Below are positions 1 through 7,540 of a stretch of DNA of 38,509 bases, piece by piece. The number at the start of each line of letters is the position of its first letter. The first letter of the stretch is position 1. The notes under the pieces are model-generated. The model made no database searches. It saw nothing but the letters and a program-made list of their open reading frames with translations, and was not told where the DNA came from. The position numbers and the translations under genes were made by a program. Origin of the DNA: Alphaproteobacteria bacterium (GTDB taxonomy: Bacteria > Pseudomonadota > Alphaproteobacteria > Rhodospirillales > WMHbin7); contig JADGAX010000014.1 of NCBI GenBank assembly GCA_015231795.1, positions 1 to 38,509 of the forward strand, read 5' to 3'.

Positions 1-549
1 AAAGGGAGGGGGAGGGGGTGATTGGCTGCTGATGGCTTGGCAGTGGTTGTTCGTGGCTGTTTGTATGTTTTCTCGATCACAAACCACAACATCTTGTGGT
101 TTGTCCTGCCGATTGGCACGGCGAACGGGATTGGCACCCATCCTTGTTTTTGCCGGACTGGCACCGGCGGCGGGGTTGGCACCCGCCTCATTGGTCAAAT
201 GGTCGAGCAGATCAGGCCCGGCATCGCGCTCGCGCGTCGGCTGATATTTCGGCCAGTTGACGACAGCCCCATCATCTCTGATGAAGCGTGGCCGACCAGT
301 GGCAGGGTCAACCTCGCGCATAACGGCAATGGCAGCCGTCACGACGCTTTCCTCGCAGCCGATCACGTCGGCAATTTCGTCGGGCTTCACAACACCCAGA
401 AATCCACGCGGCCGGTTGGCTGATGCAATTTCCAGCAGCCGCAGAAACAGCGCGATTACCAGATGCCTGGGCTGGCCAATGCGCTTGGCCACCACGCCCC
501 ATTTCGGATCGACGCTAGCGTCATTCTGCACGCGGAAATGATTAGCCAT
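1..549 (-). CDS. Phage replication-organiser-like protein, open at left edge
   Basis: An open frame starts at ATG 549 inside the end of the helicase gene and runs 183 codons without a stop to base 1. The N-terminus (MANHFRVQNDASVDPKWGVV, then a segment rich in LVIALFLRLLEIASAN) resembles the winged-helix N-terminal region of phage replisome-organiser/DnaD-like proteins, with a WPKYQPTRE element near residue 110. The C-terminal part is low complexity and ends in a proline run coded by the C-rich tract at the edge. If the window is a circle, the next codon, at 38509-38507, is TAG, so the protein would be complete at 183 residues. The overlap with dnaB implies translational coupling. The replication role is inferred from the N-terminal resemblance and the position. 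Confidence 0.7.
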   Translation of the reverse strand, partial: MANHFRVQNDASVDPKWGVVAKRIGQPRHLVIALFLRLLEIASANRPRGFLGVVKPDEIADVIGCEESVVTAAIAVMREVDPATGRPRFIRDDGAVVNWPKYQPTRERDAGPDLLDHLTNEAGANPAAGASPAKTRMGANPVRRANRQDKPQDVVVCDRENIQTATNNHCQAISSQSPPPPPF

Positions 550-1978
550 GCTCGCCGACCTCTTCCACGTCGATGTTGAAGAATCGCGCATACTGCCCTT
601 CAAATCCCAGGCGCACCGTTCCCACCGGGCCGTTGCGCTGCTTGGCGACGATGATTTCGCAGGTGTTCCACACCTCTTCCAACCGCTTCATGTATCTGCT
701 TTGGCGGTCGTTATATTTTTCATCCGTCTCGGTCGGCGTGCGGCGCGGCTCGGCGCGTTCCAGATAATATTGCTCGCGAAACAGAAACATCACCACGTCG
801 GCGTCTTGCTCGATGGCGCCCGATTCGCGCAAATCCTGCAACTGCGGCCGCTTGTCTTCGCGCTCTTCAACTTTTCGCGACAACTGCGCCAACAACACGA
901 CTGCGCAACACAGTTCCTTGGCCAGCACTTTCAGCGCCTTCGTGATGTTGGCCAGCTCAGTGTTGCGGTTTTCGCCGCCATGGCCGGAAACAAGATGCAA
1001 ATGGTCAACCACCATCAAGCGCATGCCGCCATGCTTGCGCGCCAGCCGCCGCGCCCTCGATCGAATAGCCGCAACGCCCAGGCCGGGCGTGTCGTCGACA
1101 AACAACGGCAATTGCCCAAGCTCGGCGCTGGCCATGGCCACCTGCTGCAAGCCGCCATGGCTAAGCTCGCCACGGCGCAGCAGATGAAACGGCACGCCAG
1201 CCATGTCAGCCAAGCCGCGCTGCCCCACTTCCTCGGCGGTCATTTCCAGCGAAAAAAACGCCACGCAGCCGGGCGGAACATCAGGCCCAACCGGCAACAT
1301 CGCCACGCGCCGCGCCACGTTTTCTCCAAGCACAGATTTACCCATGCTAGGCCTTGCGCCCACCAACACCAGTTGTCCGGGCTGCAGGCCGCTCAACAGC
1401 CTGTCCAGGCGTTTCAGTCCGGTCGGGACACCCAGCATGCGCCGCCCAGATTTTTGCATCTCCTCGATCTTGGCGACCACGCCAGCCGTAATGCCTGAAA
1501 TCGCGGTCGGCCCACTGCCAGATGCTTGGTCCAGCGCCAGATCGGTCAGGCGCGCCTCCAACCGCTCCAGAACGTCGCCCGTTCCCTCCCTGGCGCCATA
1601 TTCGCGGGCGTCGGCTATGGCAATGCCACAAGCCTCAACCAAGGCCCTGCGGGCCGATAAATCGCGAACGAGGCGCGCATGGTCAACAGCCAAACGCGGG
1701 ATCGCCGCCGCCGACAACCGCGCCAGATATGTCTGGCCGCCGACCCGCTCGCTCAAATTCTCGTGGTGGCTCAAATAGGCCGCCATGGCGGGCGCTGTTG
1801 GCTGGCGGCCCGTGTTGTCCATGTCAAGCATGGCGCCATACAGCGCCGCATGCGGCACTTCAAAAAAATCATCAGGACGCAAGATTTCCATTACCGACGA
1901 CAGCGCCTTCGGGTTCATCAATATGGCGCCCAAAACGCTCTGCTCGGCATCAGAGCTGGCCATCCACATGTCGCTCAT
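542..1978 (-). CDS. dnaB: Replicative DNA helicase, DnaB family
   Basis: The 478-residue protein has the normal length and architecture of DnaB. An N-terminal primase-interaction domain (AEQSVLGAIL, then ILRPDDFFEVPHAALY) is followed by a RecA-type ATPase domain. Visible motifs are Walker A GARPSMGKS at about residues 207-215, the FFSLEM motif at about 241-246, Walker B LMVVDHLHLV at about 321-330 and the DLRESGAIEQDAD element at about 382-394. It unwinds the phage replication fork as a hexamer. It overlaps the upstream 65-residue gene by 4 bases (ATGA) and the downstream organiser-like gene by 8 bases, so it is part of a translationally coupled early operon. No key residue appears to be missing. 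Confidence 0.95.
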   Translation of the reverse strand: MSDMWMASSDAEQSVLGAILMNPKALSSVMEILRPDDFFEVPHAALYGAMLDMDNTGRQPTAPAMAAYLSHHENLSERVGGQTYLARLSAAAIPRLAVDHARLVRDLSARRALVEACGIAIADAREYGAREGTGDVLERLEARLTDLALDQASGSGPTAISGITAGVVAKIEEMQKSGRRMLGVPTGLKRLDRLLSGLQPGQLVLVGARPSMGKSVLGENVARRVAMLPVGPDVPPGCVAFFSLEMTAEEVGQRGLADMAGVPFHLLRRGELSHGGLQQVAMASAELGQLPLFVDDTPGLGVAAIRSRARRLARKHGGMRLMVVDHLHLVSGHGGENRNTELANITKALKVLAKELCCAVVLLAQLSRKVEEREDKRPQLQDLRESGAIEQDADVVMFLFREQYYLERAEPRRTPTETDEKYNDRQSRYMKRLEEVWNTCEIIVAKQRNGPVGTVRLGFEGQYARFFNIDVEEVGEHG

Positions 1979-2172
1979 GCCGCATCACCCAGATCGCTGA
2001 TATCGACACCCATGGCGCGGCAAATTTCATCGACGCCTGCGCCAAATCCGTTCGAATTTAGGCAGCGGATCATAAGTCGCATCATTTCATCCCGGCGTGT
2101 TTCACGTGGAACAAGACGCAATTTCGCGGCTTGCTCGAAAAATTCGCGCGGCGTCATAAATTGCCGTGTCAT
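1975..2172 (-). CDS. Small phage protein of unknown function
   Basis: A 65-residue protein with ATGA overlaps at both ends, joining the C5 methyltransferase gene upstream to dnaB downstream. The sequence is charged and probably helical (FFEQAAKLRLVPRETRRDEM), with no signal or membrane segment. The position between a methyltransferase and a helicase suggests an early replication accessory role, but no family is recognised. The coupled overlaps are the main reason to believe it is translated. Confidence 0.6.
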   Translation of the reverse strand: MTRQFMTPREFFEQAAKLRLVPRETRRDEMMRLMIRCLNSNGFGAGVDEICRAMGVDISDLGDAA

Positions 2173-3674
2173 TCCGCCGCCTCCGCTTGTGCCAGAATGT
2201 TGTCAACAGCCTGGATGCGCCCACCAATCCAGGCCATCACCGGAACCGCCATGGAATTTCCCAGCGCCCGATAGCGCGGACCATCAGGGCATTGATCGGC
2301 TGCCTTTCCACGCCATGGAATTCGGGTGTAATCGTCCGGGAAACCCTGCAGACGCTCGCATTCGCGCGGCGTCAGGCGACGAACCGCCATGGCGCTGCTG
2401 ACGTAACTGCGGCTAGAACCACCGCTGGCGGCGCGGATATTGGCCGGGTCGTGCATGCCTTCGACCATCGCACCACCATCGCGGCCCCGCAGGTCAAACG
2501 CAAAAACGCCATGCTGCGCCCCAGCCTGCAGCGCGAACATGACATCGCCATCATCACCGACGCCGATTCCCGCCCGCACATCATCAGTTGACGCGCCCGT
2601 GCGCTTGCCGACCTCCTGAATCGGATATGCCACCGCCAATTGACCACCCGCGTTTTGATGGCCGCTTGCACTGGCCATGCTGCGCAAAGTTGGGCTTATG
2701 CCGGATTCAGAAACCGCTTGAAATCCAGCGCTAGCCTTGCAGTCAAACACCACAGGAACTATGGGAACGCCACGCCCGCTCCCATCCTCGCTGGCGTCAA
2801 ACCCTTCGCCGCGCAGCGTGTGGGCGATGAAGGTTTCGCTCTCAAAATCCATACGCCCGCTGGCCGAGGAACAAGCGTTAAGCGCCGTTGCAACATTGAT
2901 CGGCCCAGATGTGTTGTTGCCGCCAAAAGCGATCAAATGCCCGCCTTGTGCTTGGTTGTCATCTGCGCCGCACGTTCCAACGCCATTTGAAGTGAGTGCG
3001 GCAACTGTCGGCCCCGCTTCTCGGCTCGGCGCAGAATGCCCTTGCAGGCTGTGGCGCTCAAAAAGAACCGCTGAGGCAGGTCGCCAGTCTCCAAGATATC
3101 CGACAACGAAGACGCGACGGCGCCGCTGTGGAACTCCGAAATACTGAGCGTCAAGCACTCGGCAGGCGAACCCATAGCCGAGTTCTGAAAGTCCGGCCAA
3201 GAAGCACTGAAAGGCGTGTAACTCTTCTGAATCGTAGACGTCTTCAGTTTCCACTTCCTGTCCGCCGCACTCCAAATCCATCGGTGGCGGCGGCGGACTT
3301 GGATCTGGCGCTTGGTGGGATAGGCTTGATAAGACGCCGGGGACGTTCTCCCAAACCAGCCAGCGGGGCCGCAAGAGGTCAGCCAAGCGAAGATATTCGA
3401 GGGCCAGGTTGCCGCGATCGTCATCCAGCCCCGCTCGCAATCCGGCGATGCTGAACGATTGGCACGGCGTTCCGCCGACAAGAAGGTCAATTGGCTCATA
3501 ATCACCCGCCTGAATCGTTGTGAAATCGCCATGCAACGGCACATCTGGATAATGATGCGCCAGCACGGAGCGCGGAAATTTCTCGATCTCGGAAAAGAAC
3601 GCAGGCCGCCAGCCCAGCCCATGCCAAGCCACCGTTGCCGCCTCGATCCCGGAACAAACAGAACCGTAGATCAT
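2169..3674 (-). CDS. DNA (cytosine-5) methyltransferase
   Basis: A C5-cytosine methyltransferase of 501 residues. It shows motif I (GSVCSGIEAAT, residues 4-14), the catalytic motif IV (GGTPCQSFS, nucleophile Cys71), motif VI (WENVPG, about 108-113), motif VIII (VPQRRRR) and C-terminal motifs IX/X (RRLTPRECERLQGFP and YRALGNSMAVPV). The frame is open further upstream, but ATG 3674 has a strong GGAGGAG site and an ATGA overlap with the upstream gene, so that start was chosen. A long Gly/Ser/Asp-rich insertion between motifs VIII and IX holds the target-recognition region. No restriction endonuclease is visible nearby, so it is probably an orphan phage enzyme protecting against host restriction or changing gene expression. 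The recognition sequence cannot be read. Confidence 0.93.
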   Translation of the reverse strand: MIYGSVCSGIEAATVAWHGLGWRPAFFSEIEKFPRSVLAHHYPDVPLHGDFTTIQAGDYEPIDLLVGGTPCQSFSIAGLRAGLDDDRGNLALEYLRLADLLRPRWLVWENVPGVLSSLSHQAPDPSPPPPPMDLECGGQEVETEDVYDSEELHAFQCFLAGLSELGYGFACRVLDAQYFGVPQRRRRVFVVGYLGDWRPASAVLFERHSLQGHSAPSREAGPTVAALTSNGVGTCGADDNQAQGGHLIAFGGNNTSGPINVATALNACSSASGRMDFESETFIAHTLRGEGFDASEDGSGRGVPIVPVVFDCKASAGFQAVSESGISPTLRSMASASGHQNAGGQLAVAYPIQEVGKRTGASTDDVRAGIGVGDDGDVMFALQAGAQHGVFAFDLRGRDGGAMVEGMHDPANIRAASGGSSRSYVSSAMAVRRLTPRECERLQGFPDDYTRIPWRGKAADQCPDGPRYRALGNSMAVPVMAWIGGRIQAVDNILAQAEAAE

Positions 3675-4015
3675 TTCTCCTCCACCAGTCGCCAGCCGAC
3701 GCCATGCTCGCCGTAAATGCGAAAGCCAGACCCAGCCAAGATCTTGCGGATTGCGCACAGCAACACGTCGACCGATTTCCATTCTTTGTCGTAGGCGCTA
3801 TCTCCCCAGATCGCCACCGCCAAAGATTCGCGCGTTACCGTGTTGGGCATGGATTTAATCAAACGCGACAAAATCAAACGCTTTGTGGCGCTGGCGTGAA
3901 ATACGCGACCACGCACAACAATCGCCCTTCGATCATCGACAACTGAAATCCCATGCGGCTGCGCAATCGGCTGGCAGCACAAAGGGCAGCAATTCGCTTT
4001 CGCTCCACCTTTCAT
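3671..4015 (-). CDS. Small winged-helix DNA-binding protein with N-terminal cysteine cluster
   Basis: A 114-residue protein. The N-terminus has a CCPLCCQP cysteine cluster that could bind zinc. The C-terminal half resembles the OmpR/PhoB winged-helix domain (VTRESLAVAIWG, then VDVLLCAIRKIL and FRIYGEHGVGWRLV, the last matching the recognition helix and the wing ending in G-x-G-W/Y). There is no receiver domain, so it is a stand-alone effector domain. It lies between the two methyltransferase genes with 4-base overlaps on both sides. It probably regulates phage transcription or binds DNA together with the methyltransferases; its target is unknown. Confidence 0.7.
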   Translation of the reverse strand: MKGGAKANCCPLCCQPIAQPHGISVVDDRRAIVVRGRVFHASATKRLILSRLIKSMPNTVTRESLAVAIWGDSAYDKEWKSVDVLLCAIRKILAGSGFRIYGEHGVGWRLVEEK

Positions 4016-5277
4016 GCGGCGCTGTCCTTGATTATTCCGAAAAGCCCGGCGTCACCCGAAATGCGCCGCTTCGCGATATCGACAGATTGCGGATTTAACT
4101 CGATCAGGATGGCGTTTCGGCCCAACCTGTCAGCAACCAAACCCGTTGTTCCAGCGCCGCCGAATGGGTCAAGAACCGTGGACGGAACAGGGGAATGTTC
4201 TGCGCAGGCGCAGGAAGGCGACCAACCATCTGTGACAGGTTCGGCAGGATGGTATGGGAAGCCTCGCCCGACATGACTGGCGCCGTCTATCACGTCGCAG
4301 CCCGGCTTGCGCTGCATGTTTCCACTGGCGCGTCCATCTAGCGGCGTCGGCTGTCCCATAATCCGCGCCCACGGCGCGCCGCAATGCGGGCAGACGCCCT
4401 TGGCTGATGTTCCAGCCAGAATGCAAGGCTCGACCAAAGCGGTCGGGAATGTTGCAAAATGCGCGTCTTTAAACGGCTCGGTGGCGATCGTCCAGACATT
4501 GCGTTTGTTCCGACCACGGGGGTCAAGATCAGTATCCGCGCGATCAGCCCTGATTTGTGGTTTCTGCCCTGGAACGTCTGCCATTTTCAGACAACCATCG
4601 CGGCGAAAGTTATTGCGCGCCGATGCCTTGCCTTTTTTCCGGCCATTTGGATGGAAGGAACCGTGCGCTCCATCCCCTGTGTTCCATCCGTCCGGAGATT
4701 TATAGGCGGCGGCAGGATCAGCCAGCGGCTCCATAATCGCTACATGGTCGTAAAAATATCGGGCTGATTTTGACAGCAGGAAGATATATTCCTTGGCTGG
4801 CGTGGGGCGATCTTTGACGCTGCTGGGCATGGGGTTGGGCTTGTGCCAAACGATGTCGTCGCGAACCCACCAGCCATCGCTCTGCAGCGCAATGGCTATG
4901 CGGTGCGGCATCATGCACAGGTCCTTGGGTTTCAATCCGCCTCCAACTGTGCTGAACGGCTTGTCGCGAAAAACCCGATCATCACCGCCAACCGCATTCA
5001 CCTGATCGGCAGGGCGGCCATTTGGCGAACTGGCCCAGCAATCGCCATAATTCATCCAGCAGGTGCCGTCGGCGCGCAGCACGCGGCGCACTTCGCGAAA
5101 CACTTCGACCAGAACGGCGATATGCAACTGGTAGGTCGGTTCCATGCCGATCTGACCGGCAACGCCGTAATCGCGCAACCCCCAATAAGGCGGGCTGGTC
5201 ACCACGCAATGAACCGAGTTTTCGGGCAATTCGCGCAACCGATCCATCACGTCGCCATGCAGAATAGTGACGCTCAC
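4012..5277 (-). CDS. DNA methyltransferase, N4-cytosine/N6-adenine type
   Basis: A beta-class amino-methyltransferase: the catalytic motif IV (TSPPYWGLRDYG, about residues 27-38) comes before the cofactor motif I (DPFGGAGTTG, about 370-379). SPPY rather than DPPY is commoner in N4-cytosine enzymes, but N6-adenine is possible. A cysteine-rich insertion (GVCPHCGAPW, later SPSCACAEH) just before motif I probably binds zinc, as in many phage enzymes of this type. GTG 5277 overlaps the upstream stop as GTGA and gives the family's usual beginning (VSVTILHGDV); an in-frame GTG at 5295 is an alternative. It is coupled to the winged-helix gene downstream. Like the C5 enzyme it is probably an orphan acting on phage and host DNA. 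Confidence 0.9.
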   Translation of the reverse strand: MSVTILHGDVMDRLRELPENSVHCVVTSPPYWGLRDYGVAGQIGMEPTYQLHIAVLVEVFREVRRVLRADGTCWMNYGDCWASSPNGRPADQVNAVGGDDRVFRDKPFSTVGGGLKPKDLCMMPHRIAIALQSDGWWVRDDIVWHKPNPMPSSVKDRPTPAKEYIFLLSKSARYFYDHVAIMEPLADPAAAYKSPDGWNTGDGAHGSFHPNGRKKGKASARNNFRRDGCLKMADVPGQKPQIRADRADTDLDPRGRNKRNVWTIATEPFKDAHFATFPTALVEPCILAGTSAKGVCPHCGAPWARIMGQPTPLDGRASGNMQRKPGCDVIDGASHVGRGFPYHPAEPVTDGWSPSCACAEHSPVPSTVLDPFGGAGTTGLVADRLGRNAILIELNPQSVDIAKRRISGDAGLFGIIKDSAA

Positions 5278-5666
5278 GCCGCCATCCGTTCCCACGGCCC
5301 ATCGACGATGGGGAATTTAAGCCCGCGCAGCACGACATTTGCGGCCTTGGCCACCATCGCCCAATCCGCCGGGCGTCCATCCAGCTCGTAGCATGACGGC
5401 AAATCGAAACGCGGCTGCGCACGGCCAGCCAGCGCCACCAAGACACGCGCATCGAACCCCGGCGCGCCATCAACATCTTCGCGCCCAGGCCCAAGAATCA
5501 CATCCAGCATCAACAATAAATCGCGGGCCGTCCGCCCATTCATGCGGCGCAGAATCTCGGCGGGCTTCAGCATGTCCGGCGAGCGCCACAAACGACGCAA
5601 GCGCATCCATTCGTCGCGTGATGGCGGCTTTTGAAAAATCGTGACCAGAGGCGGCACGCTCAACAT
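5274..5666 (-). CDS. Conserved-looking phage protein, function unknown
   Basis: A 130-residue protein starting at ATG 5666, which overlaps the stop of a small membrane protein gene and has a GAGG site upstream. The frame is open to 5762, but that extension overlaps the small gene. The sequence contains RDEWMRLRRLWRS and a hydrophobic helix DLLLMLDVILG; no family is recognised. It is joined to the methyltransferase downstream by a GTGA overlap. It has no signal peptide and no clear motif. Confidence 0.6.
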   Translation of the reverse strand: MLSVPPLVTIFQKPPSRDEWMRLRRLWRSPDMLKPAEILRRMNGRTARDLLLMLDVILGPGREDVDGAPGFDARVLVALAGRAQPRFDLPSCYELDGRPADWAMVAKAANVVLRGLKFPIVDGPWERMAA

Positions 5667-5785
5667 TCCTCGGTCGCCTCGCGCACGTCGGTTGACGATC
5701 CACAAATCAGACAGGCCAGGCAATGCAGAGCAGCCAGAACAATCCCGGTCAGCAGCAGGCACCCAACGATCATCAATCCATACAT
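5660..5785 (-). CDS. Small single-pass membrane protein
   Basis: A 41-residue frame (MYGLMIVGCLLLTGIVLAAL at the N-terminus) begins at ATG 5785, with a GGGGGC site 7 bases upstream, and stops inside the start of the next gene. One hydrophobic helix spans about residues 4-29 and contains several cysteines; the acidic tail follows. The function is unknown. The good ribosome site, membrane-like composition and stop/start overlap support translation. Confidence 0.5.
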   Translation of the reverse strand: MYGLMIVGCLLLTGIVLAALHCLACLICGSSTDVREATEEC

Positions 5786-5821
5786 ATCATTGCCCCCGTT
5801 AAAAAAATCAGGCGATGGCAG

Positions 5822-5929
5822 TCAGTCGCCCGACACGCCATCCTCGAAACATTGCAGCGCCGGAAGATCAACACCGTCATCGCGCACGCTGAAGGTTCGT
5901 ATGCGCAAGATTCCCAAACGCTCAGCCAT
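5822..5929 (-). CDS. Possible small coupled protein
   Basis: A 35-residue frame (MAERLGILRIRTFSVRDDGV at the start) begins 8 bases inside the end of the upstream 170-residue gene. It has an acidic C-terminus. The overlap and its filling of an otherwise empty gap are the only support; it resembles no known family. Confidence 0.3.
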   Translation of the reverse strand: MAERLGILRIRTFSVRDDGVDLPALQCFEDGVSGD

Positions 5930-6434
5930 ATCGCGCCACTCCGCCCATTGTGCTGGGAAGCGGGCGCACCGGCATCGCGCCGACAACCTTGCGCAAGGCC
6001 CTGGGGTCGTCTTCAAAAACCATATCAACCGGCCATGGGCGAAACATTCTCGCCGGCAAATCATCATCCTGAACTTCTGCAACAACCCCTGTTTCAGCCG
6101 CCAATTTGGCGCGAAAGAAATAAACAGCAGAGCGCACGCCGCGCTCGTTCGCGTAGCCGAAATCATGCGCCAGCGAAACCAGATCATCGCCATCGTCGAA
6201 ACGGCGCAGCAATTCCGATTTTCCAAATTCAGTCAGACGCGCGTTCTTATCGAAATATGGCGACGTCACGGCAGGCGCCGCGCTCTTTCGCGTTTCCGGC
6301 GCAGGATACAAAACCGAGCGCACAAGCGACGGAAGCAGCCGCATGCGCCCCGCGATTTCTTCAGTGGTCATTCCTTCGCCAGCCAGACGGCGAATGATTC
6401 CATCACGCTTTTGTATCCACTCTCTTGCGCTCAT
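5922..6434 (-). CDS. HTH-like phage protein, function unknown
   Basis: A 170-residue protein. The start ATG 6434 has an AAGGGA site and an ATGA overlap with the upstream gene. The N-terminal part (IQKRDGIIRRLAGEGMTTEE then IAGRMRLLPSLVRSVLY) looks like a helix-turn-helix of the kind that counts on a short spacer before the recognition helix, and a second possible HTH is at DDLVSLAHDFGYANERGVRS. It may be a DNA-binding regulator of the early operon or a replication accessory protein. The function is not established. Confidence 0.6.
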   Translation of the reverse strand: MSAREWIQKRDGIIRRLAGEGMTTEEIAGRMRLLPSLVRSVLYPAPETRKSAAPAVTSPYFDKNARLTEFGKSELLRRFDDGDDLVSLAHDFGYANERGVRSAVYFFRAKLAAETGVVAEVQDDDLPARMFRPWPVDMVFEDDPRALRKVVGAMPVRPLPSTMGGVARYG

Positions 6435-6985
6435 GTCGTTTCCCTTGTTTTTTGCGCATGCACGCGGGCGATATGCGGCGCGCTGGGCAGCCGCAGCCAA
6501 TCGTCGCCACCATCGAAACAGGCCGTCAGCACGCCGATCAGGGCGAGAACGGCGGCAACGCGCCGCGACGTCCCAGCCATTTTCTGGCCTTGGCCAGATG
6601 CCACTGGCCCAGATGCGCATGCAGCCACGCCAGAATGTGCACTGTCTTTTCCCGCAATTTTTTCACGTATCAAATCCCTTTTGATGGCCCCGGCTTCCGC
6701 CTCCAGCCGCTCAAGCCGCCGCTCGAGCGAACGATCGCTTTCGGCCAGGGCTGGTGCGAAAACGAACTCCAAAAACTCGACGCCGAAATTCTCGACCAGC
6801 GCCAGCAAATGACGGCCGCAAGGCCAGTTTCCCTGGCGCATCGATCGCACGGTGCGCAAGTCAATGCCGCCCAGCCGCTTGGCTAAAGCCTTCTCGGAAT
6901 AGGGCGCCAGCCATTCGCGCAATCGCTTTCCCACCGGATGGCCCGGCCCGACGCTGGCCTGCAAAATGGCGGCGCTCAGCGACAT
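6431..6985 (-). CDS. Early regulator-like protein with HTH and coiled coil
   Basis: A 184-residue protein starting at ATG 6985 with a GGGGGC site. Residues about 30-60 (ALAKRLGGIDLRTVRSMRQG) look like an XRE-type helix-turn-helix. An E/R-rich predicted coiled coil follows (DRSLERRLERLEAEAG), and the C-terminal part has a short hydrophobic segment (VAAVLALIGVLTACF). It follows the Cro-like gene in the early operon, the place often taken by CII-like regulators in lambdoid phages, but it has no clear CII similarity. Confidence 0.55.
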   Translation of the reverse strand: MSLSAAILQASVGPGHPVGKRLREWLAPYSEKALAKRLGGIDLRTVRSMRQGNWPCGRHLLALVENFGVEFLEFVFAPALAESDRSLERRLERLEAEAGAIKRDLIREKIAGKDSAHSGVAACASGPVASGQGQKMAGTSRRVAAVLALIGVLTACFDGGDDWLRLPSAPHIARVHAQKTRETT

Positions 6986-7020
6986 GGCATTGCCCCCTGA
7001 ACGCGCCCAGACTTCAGCCC

Positions 7021-7224
7021 ATGAAACACGCCACGAAACAACGAACCATCGCCGAGCGCGCCAGAACCGCGCTGACAGGGCTTCAAAAATCGCTGGAAGC
7101 GTCGGCGCTCGCGGCCAGCAGGCAGCACGACGACCAAGCCCTGGCGCAGGCGCAAGCCGAGGCCAAGGCACTTCGCCAGATGCTTGGTAGCGAGCGAGGG
7201 AAAAGCGACCATGACGCCGGATGA
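7021..7224 (+). CDS. Doubtful small helical protein
   Basis: The gap between the HTH gene (start 6985) and the Cro-like gene (end 7235) holds a 67-residue plus-strand frame rich in Ala, Gln and Arg (MKHATKQRTIAERARTALTG at the start), with GC-rich third positions. There is no ribosome site, and it would run against the early operon. A minus-strand frame over the same bases (stop at 6976) is also open. It is reported because the gap holds nothing clearer. Confidence 0.22.
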   Translation: MKHATKQRTIAERARTALTGLQKSLEASALAASRQHDDQALAQAQAEAKALRQMLGSERGKSDHDAG

Positions 7225-7234
7225 CCGAACCATT

Positions 7235-7456
7235 TCACGCCGCCCTTTCATCGCGATTGCGAAAAATGTCAGGCCGCAAATCGCACTTCGAAACAGCGCC
7301 GCCCGTTGCGGCGTCGATCAAAATCGCCGTCTCGGCGCTTACACGCTCGGAATTAAGCCAGGACCAAACATGTCCCTGCTTTTTCCCACACCGGCGACCA
7401 AGCTCGGCCTGAGAGCCAACTAGATGCACCGCTCGCTGAACAAGTTCGTTTGCCAT
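7235..7456 (-). CDS. Cro/YdaS-like repressor
   Basis: A 73-residue helix-turn-helix protein (MANELVQRAVHLVGSQAELG, then KKQGHVWSWLN and a VSAETAILIDAATGG element), matching the YdaS/Cro-like prophage repressor family. It faces the CI-like gene across an 84-base operator region, the classic lambdoid genetic switch. No Shine-Dalgarno sequence precedes ATG 7456. A promoter fit (TTGCGC at 7491-7486, 18-bp spacer, TATGCT at 7467-7462) would start transcription at about the ATG, so the message may be leaderless. As the first gene of the minus-strand early operon it should favour lytic growth by blocking repressor synthesis. Confidence 0.8.
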   Translation of the reverse strand: MANELVQRAVHLVGSQAELGRRCGKKQGHVWSWLNSERVSAETAILIDAATGGAVSKCDLRPDIFRNRDERAA

Positions 7457-7461
7457 AACCA

Positions 7462-7491
7462 AGCATACAAAGATGTTTGTGTAATGCGCAA
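7462..7491 (-). promoter_or_regulatory. Candidate early (PR-like) promoter
   Basis: The minus strand carries TTGCGC (7491-7486) and TATGCT (7467-7462) separated by 18 bp. The first operator lies in the spacer and overlaps the -10 element by one base, so bound repressor would block it. Predicted initiation is within a few bases of ATG 7456. Confidence 0.45.
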
Positions 7492-7529
7492 CAACTTTCT
7501 TTGTCATGACCGCGAACAAAAAACTTTGT
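7467..7529. promoter_or_regulatory. Three-site operator array between cro-like and cI-like genes
   Basis: Three 14-bp dyads of the form ACAAM-N4-TTTGT lie in the divergent region: ACAAAGATGTTTGT (7467-7480), ACAACTTTCTTTGT (7491-7504) and ACAAAAAACTTTGT (7516-7529). Starts are 24 and 25 bp apart, close to the spacing of the lambda right operators. The outer two have perfect 5-bp arms and the middle one has one mismatch. They are inferred to be binding sites for the CI-like and Cro-like proteins. Confidence 0.75.
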
Positions 7530-7540
7530 AGAATATTGAA

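Noticed and set aside
1-25. G-rich tract at the left edge as a quadruplex or origin
   Set aside because: It is short and explained by Pro/Phe codons at the end of the minus-strand gene; no iterons or AT-rich unwinding element are nearby.
5631-6812. Long plus-strand open frame opposite the early operon
   Set aside because: It lies antisense to several coupled genes with good starts, and its translation is Arg/Ser/His-rich without any domain. Similar long antisense frames opposite the helicase, capsid and terminase genes were rejected for the same reason.
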